Shown: one piece after another, positions 6,684 to 12,077 of the stretch
How the letters are laid out: each line of letters opens with the position of its first letter
How positions within the stretch are numbered: the stretch's first letter is position 1
Source of the DNA: Candidatus Limnocylindrales bacterium
GTDB taxonomy: Bacteria > Chloroflexota > Limnocylindria > Limnocylindrales > CSP1-4
Direction of reading: 5' to 3'
DNA length: 12,077 nucleotides
Assembly (NCBI GenBank): GCA_031292335.1
Contig: JARLHH010000012.1
Location: 1-12,077, forward strand
Notes under the pieces: generated by a model
What the model was told of the DNA's origin: nothing
Database searches by the model: none
What the model saw: the letters and a program-made list of their open reading frames with translations, nothing else
Made by a program: the position numbers and the translations under genes

Positions 6684-7877
6684 GTGAAGCACGTCGTCGT
6701 CCTGGGCGGCGGGGTCGGAGGGACCCTCGCCGCCAACCTGATCGCCCGCAAGCTCAAGCGCGCCATCGCGCGGGGTGAGGCGAAGGTCACGGTTGTCGAC
6801 GGCACCGGAGAGCACGCCTACCAGCCCGGCTACATGTACATCGCGATGGGCAACGAGCGCCCGGAGCGGCTGCACCGGCCGGAGCGGTCACTTCTCGACG
6901 GGAACGTCGAACTGCTCGTCGAGACGATCGAGCGGATCGACCCGGCGACCTCGCTCGTGACGATGGCGTCGGGCGCGAAGGTCCACTTCGACCAGCTCGT
7001 CATCGCGACCGGCTGTCGGATCCTGCCCGGCGAGATCAAGGACTTCGAGACGGAGGCCTACCACTTCTACACGCCCGGGGCGTCGGCCCGCCTGCGCAAG
7101 GCGCTGGACGCCTTCAAGGGCGGCAAGATCGTGATCGGCATCGCCGGGATCCCGTACAAGTGCCCGCCGGCGCCGCTCGAGGTCGCCTTCCTGATCGAGG
7201 CGGAGCTCCGCGCGCGCGGCCTGCGCGACAGTACGCAGCTCACCTTCCTCTCGCCGATCAACCGTGCCTTCACCATCGAGAGCGTGAGCGACATGGCGAC
7301 GCCCATCTTCGCGGAGAAGGGGATCGAGCTCCAGCTCCTCGCCGGCGTCGACTCGATCGACGCGGAGCGCAAGGTCGTGATCACCGACGCGATGGAGGAG
7401 TATCCCTACGACCTGCTGATCTGCGTCCCGCCGCACAAGGGCGTCCAGGCCATGATCGACTCGGGCCTCGCGCCGAAGTCGGGCTGGCTCCCGACCGACC
7501 GCCATACGCTCCAGGTCAAGCACCTCGTTCCCGCGAACACGCCCGACGCGGAGGTCCCGCGGTACCCGAACATCCACGCCCTCGGCGACGCGACCGACCT
7601 GCCGCTCTCGAAGGCCGGCTCCACCGCCCACTTCGAGGCGCCGATCGTCGCGGAGCGCGTCAGCTCGCTGGTCATGGGGCGCGAGCCGGAGGGGAAGGAC
7701 GCGCGTTACACCGGCAAGGTGATGTGCTTCTTCGAGGTCGGTGACGGCAAGGGCACGCTCCTCCAGTTCGACTACGAGCACCCACCCCGGCCGCCCAAGC
7801 CGAACCAGCTCTGGCACCTGGGCAAGATGGTCTTCAACAAGACCTACTGGCACACGGTCCCGCGGGGCCGCGTCTGA
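6684..7877 (+). CDS. Sulfide:quinone oxidoreductase-like FAD enzyme
   Basis: A 397-aa flavoprotein of the SQR/flavocytochrome c sulfide dehydrogenase superfamily. SQR oxidises sulfide at a flavin-cysteine centre, releases sulfane sulfur to an acceptor, and sends electrons to quinone at the membrane face. Visible: the FAD dinucleotide fold VVVLGGGVGGTLAANL (4-19), EHAYQPGYMYIAMG (43-56), the ATG motif (108-110), YKCPPAPLEVAFLIEA (158-173), HALGDATDLPLSKAGSTAH (298-316, second FAD motif) and a C-terminal FNKTYWHTVPRGRV tail typical of SQR. Cysteines are at 111, 160, 247 and 348; 160 and 348 fit the pair that carries the sulfur bridge in SQR. The third SQR Cys usually follows the ATG motif by some 15-20 residues; here the nearest is Cys111, directly after it. 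The start is GTG at 6684. True sulfide oxidation is likely but not proven; a persulfide or polysulfide substrate is possible. Confidence 0.87.
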   Translation: MKHVVVLGGGVGGTLAANLIARKLKRAIARGEAKVTVVDGTGEHAYQPGYMYIAMGNERPERLHRPERSLLDGNVELLVETIERIDPATSLVTMASGAKVHFDQLVIATGCRILPGEIKDFETEAYHFYTPGASARLRKALDAFKGGKIVIGIAGIPYKCPPAPLEVAFLIEAELRARGLRDSTQLTFLSPINRAFTIESVSDMATPIFAEKGIELQLLAGVDSIDAERKVVITDAMEEYPYDLLICVPPHKGVQAMIDSGLAPKSGWLPTDRHTLQVKHLVPANTPDAEVPRYPNIHALGDATDLPLSKAGSTAHFEAPIVAERVSSLVMGREPEGKDARYTGKVMCFFEVGDGKGTLLQFDYEHPPRPPKPNQLWHLGKMVFNKTYWHTVPRGRV

Positions 7878-7900
7878 CGCCCGGGAGCGCCGGCAGGCGG

Positions 7901-7915
7901 GGCGGCCCGGCCGCC
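7901..7915 (+). terminator. Weak GC-rich hairpin after the flavoenzyme gene
   Basis: GGCGG (7901-7905) pairs with CCGCC (7911-7915) around a 5-nt loop, 24 nt after the stop codon. No T-run follows. Its position at the end of the sulfur operon and before a new promoter makes a termination role possible. Confidence 0.3.
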
Positions 7916-7988
7916 GTGCGTGACGTTCCGTCCCTCGCGCAGGCGGCCCGCACATCGCGCCCTCCCGTCTGGCGCGGCGAGCTCCTCG

Positions 7989-7994
7989 TACAAT
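7989..7994 (+). promoter_or_regulatory. -10 box of a probably leaderless aminotransferase transcript
   Basis: TACAAT matches the sigma-70 TATAAT consensus at 5 of 6 positions in a region of very high GC. It ends 7 nt before the ATG at 8002, so transcription would begin at or beside the start codon and leave no room for a ribosome site; none is seen. A clear -35 is not visible. Confidence 0.55.
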
Positions 7995-8001
7995 CGCGGC
8001 C

Positions 8002-9366
8002 ATGAGCGAATCCCGCACTCCGCCTGCCGGCCCGGCCGGCCACGTCTTCCCGCGCGTCTTCGGGCGTGCGCTGCCCGTCGTGGAGCGCGGGGAGGGCAGC
8101 ACGCTCCACGCGTCCGACGGGCGCACGTACCTCGACGCGGCCGGTGGCGCGATCGTCGTCAACGTGGGTCACGGGCGGCGAAGCGTGGCGGACGTCATGG
8201 CGGCACAGGCGTCCCGTGTCGCCTACGCCCACGGCACGGCCTTCACGAGCGCGGCGCTGGAGGCGTACGCGGAGGAGCTGGGGCCGATCCTGCCGCTCGA
8301 CGCGCCGGCCGTCTACCCGGTCTCCGGCGGCTCCGAGGCGATCGAGACGGCGCTCAAGATGGCCAGGGCCTACCACCTTGCGCGGGGCGAAGCCGACCGG
8401 CAGATCGTGATCGCCCGCTGGGGGAGCTATCACGGCAACTCGCTCGGGGCGCTCGACCTGTCCGGCCGGCAGCCGCTCCGCCGTCCGTACGAAGCCTGGC
8501 TGGGCCGCTTCCGGCATGTCTCCGCCGCGTATCCCTACCGCGCCGGCGAGCCGCGATCCAACGCTCTGGGAGATGTCGCGGACCTCGCCGGCGAGCTGGA
8601 GCGGGTGATCATCGGCGCTGGGCCCGGGACTGTCGCGGCGTTCGTCGCCGAGCCGATCGTGGGGGCCACCCTCGGCGCGGTCGTGCCGCCGGATGGCTAC
8701 TGGCCGGCGATCGCGGACGTCTGCCGCCGGCACGGCGTGCTGCTCGTCGCCGACGAAGTCATGACCGGCTTCGGTCGCACCGGCCGCTGGTTCGGCGTCG
8801 ACCACTGGAGCGTCCGGCCGGACCTCCTCGCGGCCGCGAAGGGCGCCACCTCGGGCTACTGGCCATTCGGCTTCGTGGCCGCGGCCGGCCCGATCTACGA
8901 GGCCATCGCCGCGGGCGGGTTCGTCCATGGCTTCACGTTCAGCCACTCGATCACGGGGGCCGCCGTCGCGCGCGAAGTGCTGCGGATCCTGCGCGAGGAG
9001 GACCTGGTGGCGGCCTCCGCGGTCAAGGGCCGGCGGCTGGCCGGCCTGCTGGCGGAGCGCCTGGCGGATCATCCCCACGTCGGCGAGATCCGGGGCCGCG
9101 GGCTGATGGTGGGCCTGGAGATCGTGGCCGACCGCGCGACCCGGGCACCGTTCCCGCGCGCCGAGCGTCGGACGGAGGCGCTCGTGGCCGCCGCGCGCGA
9201 GCGCGGGGTCCTGGTCTACTCGGGCACCGGGAACGCGAACGGCGTCGACGGCGACCTCGTGCTCCTCGGTCCGCCCTTCGTGGTGACCGACGACGAGCTC
9301 GTGCGGATCGCCGACGGCGTCGCCGGCGCGGTGGACGCCGCGACGGCAGGCGTGGCCGCCGGCTGA
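8002..9366 (+). CDS. Class III PLP-dependent aminotransferase
   Basis: A 454-aa fold-type I, class III (omega-amino acid type) transaminase. These enzymes move an amino group from an omega-amino acid or amine to pyruvate or 2-oxoglutarate with PLP. Visible: the substrate-side segment YLDAAGGAIVVNVGH (43-57); the phosphate-binding PVSGGSEAIETALKMAR (106-122); SYHGNSLGAL (142-151); the PLP-ring Asp251 in LLVADEVMTGFGRTG (247-261); the Schiff-base Lys280 in AAAKGATSGYWPFG (277-290); HGFTFSHSITGAA (309-321); and EIRGRGLMVGLEIV (362-375). Length and motifs are complete. Substrate cannot be read from the sequence: taurine, beta-alanine, GABA, diamines or glutamate semialdehyde-like compounds are all possible, and no dedicated pathway partner is adjacent. 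It has its own promoter and is separated by 124 bp from the sulfur operon, so a shared role is not implied. Confidence 0.93.
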   Translation: MSESRTPPAGPAGHVFPRVFGRALPVVERGEGSTLHASDGRTYLDAAGGAIVVNVGHGRRSVADVMAAQASRVAYAHGTAFTSAALEAYAEELGPILPLDAPAVYPVSGGSEAIETALKMARAYHLARGEADRQIVIARWGSYHGNSLGALDLSGRQPLRRPYEAWLGRFRHVSAAYPYRAGEPRSNALGDVADLAGELERVIIGAGPGTVAAFVAEPIVGATLGAVVPPDGYWPAIADVCRRHGVLLVADEVMTGFGRTGRWFGVDHWSVRPDLLAAAKGATSGYWPFGFVAAAGPIYEAIAAGGFVHGFTFSHSITGAAVAREVLRILREEDLVAASAVKGRRLAGLLAERLADHPHVGEIRGRGLMVGLEIVADRATRAPFPRAERRTEALVAAARERGVLVYSGTGNANGVDGDLVLLGPPFVVTDDELVRIADGVAGAVDAATAGVAAG

Positions 9367-9449
9367 TCCCGGGTCCACTGACCGAGCGCCGCGGTTGGCC
9401 GGGACGGGTCGACCCCCAGCCGCGTGGCCCGGGTCGTGGAGCGGGAGCC

Positions 9450-10133
9450 TCAGCGACGGGGCGCGAGTCCGCGTCGCAGCAGGCCGATCCCGAGCAGGAG
9501 GACCAGGCCCGGCACCAGCAGGTCGCCGAGAGACGGGAAGCCCGGGACGACGCTGCCGAGCGCCCCCCAGCCCCCCCAGATCACGAAGAAGCCGCCGATC
9601 CAGGCCTGCCAGCCAGCCCCGCTCCCGCGCCGCATTCGGACGGCGGACACGGCGAACAGGGCCAGCCCTGCACCGAGTGTGCCCCAGCCACCGGTGCCCC
9701 GCCCGATGACCTCGGCCGCGAACCGGAGCACGCCGTAGCCGGCCAGGATCGCCCCCAGGTTGAGCGCCCACGCACCGGCTCGACCGGTCGCGACCCACGC
9801 CAGCATGACCCCGCCGACGAGCGCGAGCGCGAGTGACCCGACGGTCCGCACCCCCGGGACGAACTGTTCCAGGACCAGGTACGCGCCGAACGCGACCAGC
9901 AGGAGGCCGATCCACAGGCCCATCCGGCCGGCTGCAGCCTCGCCGATCGACCAGTGGACCGCACGCAAGCCCGGGCCGTGCGTGTCGGCGCCCGCGTTTC
10001 GCCGGCGTCCCGTCGGTCCTTCGCCGGCGCCCGCCGGGCGGGTGCTTGTCGGCGGCGGGCCGTCGATGACCTCGCCCTTGAGGGCGCGGAAGCGCCGTTC
10101 GAAGTCGTCGTCCGGGGGGTGCGACTCGCTCAT
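9450..10133 (-). CDS. Multi-spanning membrane protein of unknown function
   Basis: A 227-aa protein I do not recognise. The first ~65 residues are polar and charged with a Pro/Gly-rich stretch, starting MSESHPPDDDFERRFRALKG, and should be cytoplasmic. About six hydrophobic segments follow: near 72-88 (GLWIGLLLVAFGAYLVL), 97-116, 122-143, 152-165, 173-189 and 203-220, the last ending in a positively charged RRGLAPRR tail. The first segment resembles the small-membrane-protein pattern of DUF5668/LiaF-type proteins, but this is only a resemblance. Its ATG directly abuts the stop codon of the MMPL exporter gene, with GAGG about 10 nt before it, so the two are very probably co-transcribed and this protein may act with the exporter. 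It converges on the aminotransferase gene; the 83-bp gap shows only the short palindrome GGGTCGACCC. Confidence 0.82.
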   Translation of the reverse strand: MSESHPPDDDFERRFRALKGEVIDGPPPTSTRPAGAGEGPTGRRRNAGADTHGPGLRAVHWSIGEAAAGRMGLWIGLLLVAFGAYLVLEQFVPGVRTVGSLALALVGGVMLAWVATGRAGAWALNLGAILAGYGVLRFAAEVIGRGTGGWGTLGAGLALFAVSAVRMRRGSGAGWQAWIGGFFVIWGGWGALGSVVPGFPSLGDLLVPGLVLLLGIGLLRRGLAPRR

Positions 10134-12077
10134 TCAGGTGGCCTCGCGCGGCCCGGTGCCGGCGCCCGAGCCGGACGGAGAGTCGGTGGCGGGCTGGGGG
10201 TCGTCCGACTCGACATGGGAGAAGCCAACCCGAGCCGCGATCCAGCCAAAGGGACCCGGCGCCCACCAGTTCCAGCGCCCCAGCAGGCGCATCGCCGCGG
10301 GAACCAGCGTCACCCGGACGATGCTCGCGTCGATCGCGACCGCGATCGCCATGCCGACGCCGATGGACTTGATCGTGATCTCGTCGGCCAGCACGAACGC
10401 GGAGAAGACACAGACCATGATCAGCGCCGCTCCCGTGATCACCCGGGCCGTGCGCACCACGCCTTCCACGACGGATGCCGTGTTGTCGCCCGTGCGGCGC
10501 CACGCCTCCTGGATCCTGGAGAGCAGGAGCACCTCGTAGTCCATCGAGAGCCCGAAGATCACGCAGAACATGATGATCGGGATGCCGGCGATCGTGAACC
10601 CGGGCGACTGGAATGCCAGGACGTTCGCCAGGTTGCCGTCCTGGAAGATCCAGACCAGGGCGCCGAAGCTGGCGGTCGCGGATAGGAGCGTCATGAAGAC
10701 GGCCTTGAGCGGCAGCACGACCGACCCGAACAGGAGGAAGAGGATCACCGCGGTCGCCAGCATCGTCCAACCCACCGCGAACGGGAGGCGGTCGGCCTGG
10801 CCGGCCAGGAAGTCGGCGCCCAGCGCGGCGGTGCCGCCGACCTCGGCGCCCGTCATGGGTGCCTCGACGGACAGGGCGCGCACGATCGGGACCAGCGAGG
10901 TCGCCTCGGGACGGGACGCGACGTAGGGGCTGATCGCGTTCAGGCGAACGGTGTCGCCCGAGACGTACTGGGCCAGCAAGGCCGCCACGCCGGCCGGCCG
11001 CTGCGCCGGCGGGAGCGCGAAGAGCGCCTGCACCTGGGCCGCCGGGAGCGCGAGGCCGGTCTTTGGGTCGCTGATCGTGAAGAAGCTCTCCACGCGCGAG
11101 ATGCCCGGCACGGCCCCCAGGCGTGTCGCATAGTCCTGGAGCGCGGCAATCCCGCCCGGGCTGGTGGGATCGCCGGAGAGGTCGGCCAGGATGACCATCG
11201 GGGTCGTCTCGCCCGGCGGGAAGTCCGCCTCGAGCTTGACGAACGTGTCGCGGCTCTCCAGGCCGGACGGGAGCACCTCCGCCCCGGGGACGCCCTGCTC
11301 CAGGTGGAGGAACGGCGTGCCGAGCGCCAGCAGCAACGCGACGATGGGCAGCAGGACGCGCCACGGGTGGGCCATCACCCCGCGCGCGACGCGCCCCCAG
11401 CGGCTGGGGTGGCCGGGATCGGTGACCTCGAGGACGACCTCTCCCTCGGTGATGGCGCCCTGTTCACCGCGCAGGCGATGGCGGAGGCCGGCCAGGCTCA
11501 GCCGGTTCACCCGGTGCCCCAGCATCCCCAGCACTGCCGGCAGGAAGGTGAGCGCGAAGAAGACCGAGCTGGCGACCACGAGCGCGCTCCCGAGCCCGAT
11601 CGAGCGGATCGTGGCGAACGGGAAGACCATCAGCCCGGAGAGGCCGATCGCGACGGCGATGCCGGAGAACATCACGGCCTTGCCGCTCGTCGCGACGGCC
11701 CGCGCCACGGCATCGCCCACCTCGCGACCGCGGGCCAGCTCCTCGCGGAAGCGGCTCGTCAGGAAGAGCGAGTAGTCGATCGCCAGGGCGAGCCCGAGCA
11801 TGGAGGCGATGTTGAGCACGAAGATGCTCATCGTCGTGAGCTGGGCGAGCCAGTAGACAAGACCCAGGGAGGTCGGGATCGCGAGGCCCGCGACCAGGAG
11901 CGGCATCCCCGCCGCGACCGCGGACGTGAACACGAGGAGCAGCACGATCGCCACGATCGGCAGGCTGACCAGCTCGGCGCGCTCGAGGTCCTTGCCCGCC
12001 GAGTTCGACGTGTCGATGGTGAAGGGGGCGTAGCCGGAGACGCTGACGGCGTAGCCGGCCGGCGGGGCCAGCTCCGC
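10134..12077 (-). CDS. MMPL/RND-family membrane exporter (5' end cut by window)
   Basis: A large inner-membrane transporter of the MMPL (YdfJ-like) branch of the RND superfamily, which exports lipids or hydrophobic compounds using the proton gradient. 647 residues are visible and the frame runs off the right edge, so the N-terminal TM1 and much of the first periplasmic domain are missing. Two homologous halves can be seen. The first has a TM bundle (about 38-180) with the family's buried Asp-Tyr in LAIDYSLFLTSRFREEL (Asp101, Tyr102). A central TM (about 240-255) leads to a second periplasmic domain starting LEQGVPGAEVLPSGLESRDTF. The second bundle (about 433-600) has the matching Asp-Tyr in IFGLSMDYEVLLLSRIQEAW (Asp513). 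The tail is a 40-residue acidic, Pro/Ser-rich cytoplasmic end. The GTG at 11954 is internal. The stop is immediately followed by the next gene's ATG. The substrate is unknown. Confidence 0.93.
   Translation of the reverse strand, partial: AELAPPAGYAVSVSGYAPFTIDTSNSAGKDLERAELVSLPIVAIVLLLVFTSAVAAGMPLLVAGLAIPTSLGLVYWLAQLTTMSIFVLNIASMLGLALAIDYSLFLTSRFREELARGREVGDAVARAVATSGKAVMFSGIAVAIGLSGLMVFPFATIRSIGLGSALVVASSVFFALTFLPAVLGMLGHRVNRLSLAGLRHRLRGEQGAITEGEVVLEVTDPGHPSRWGRVARGVMAHPWRVLLPIVALLLALGTPFLHLEQGVPGAEVLPSGLESRDTFVKLEADFPPGETTPMVILADLSGDPTSPGGIAALQDYATRLGAVPGISRVESFFTISDPKTGLALPAAQVQALFALPPAQRPAGVAALLAQYVSGDTVRLNAISPYVASRPEATSLVPIVRALSVEAPMTGAEVGGTAALGADFLAGQADRLPFAVGWTMLATAVILFLLFGSVVLPLKAVFMTLLSATASFGALVWIFQDGNLANVLAFQSPGFTIAGIPIIMFCVIFGLSMDYEVLLLSRIQEAWRRTGDNTASVVEGVVRTARVITGAALIMVCVFSAFVLADEITIKSIGVGMAIAVAIDASIVRVTLVPAAMRLLGRWNWWAPGPFGWIAARVGFSHVESDDPQPATDSPSGSGAGTGPREAT

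Noticed and set aside
9406..9415. Palindrome GGGTCGACCC between the convergent genes, considered as a bidirectional terminator
   Set aside because: It has no loop and no T-run on either strand, so it is a poor terminator; it is more likely a chance 10-bp palindrome.
7920..9836. Long plus-strand open frame overlapping the aminotransferase
   Set aside because: It is an out-of-frame shadow of the aminotransferase, whose own frame carries all PLP motifs; its composition is Arg/Gly/Ala-rich with no recognisable domain.
7834..11364. Very long open frame on the minus strand through the aminotransferase and exporter region
   Set aside because: It runs antisense to the well-supported aminotransferase and out of frame with the exporter, shows no protein family motif, and is rich in Arg/Gly/Pro/Ala as expected from a shadow frame in high-GC DNA.

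Overview
The window is a very GC-rich, densely packed stretch of bacterial DNA with no intergenic gap longer than about 130 bp. Gene content and the leaderless-looking promoter in front of the aminotransferase would suit a high-GC Chloroflexota lineage (Limnocylindria-like). An actinobacterium or another high-GC phylum cannot be excluded, and the assignment is an inference from style, not from a marker gene. No rRNA, tRNA, CRISPR array, transposase or prophage gene was seen.

Region 1 (1-4574, + strand) is the end of a [NiFe]-hydrogenase maturation operon, hypF-hypC-hypD-hypE. hypF is cut by the left edge. hypC/hypD and hypD/hypE overlap by 4 bp, so translation is probably coupled. Together these proteins make and assemble the Fe(CN)2CO group: HypF carbamoylates the C-terminal Cys of HypE, HypE dehydrates it to a thiocyanate, and HypC-HypD build the iron complex. 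The hydrogenase structural genes and hypA/hypB are not in the window and would be expected to the left.

Region 2 (4575-7877, + strand) is a compact sulfur-handling operon. Overlapping GC-rich hairpins end the hyp operon. They are followed by a perfect 7-2-7 palindrome and an ArsR-family repressor. Next come DsrE2-like protein 1, TusA 1, DsrE2-like protein 2, TusA 2 and an FAD enzyme of the sulfide:quinone oxidoreductase (SQR) type. The likely logic is that the SQR-like flavoenzyme oxidises sulfide or a persulfide, the two TusA/DsrE2 pairs carry sulfane sulfur between cysteines, and the ArsR protein senses the sulfur state and controls the operon. No sulfur-consuming enzyme (sHdr, rDsr, Sox) is visible, so the final acceptor is unknown. 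This is the most interesting part of the window.

Region 3 (7878-9366, + strand) is a separately promoted class III PLP aminotransferase with a good -10 box only 7 nt before its ATG.

Region 4 (9450-12077, - strand) is a two-gene unit read toward the aminotransferase: a large MMPL/RND-type membrane exporter, cut by the right edge, and then a small multi-spanning membrane protein of unknown function whose ATG directly follows the exporter's stop codon.
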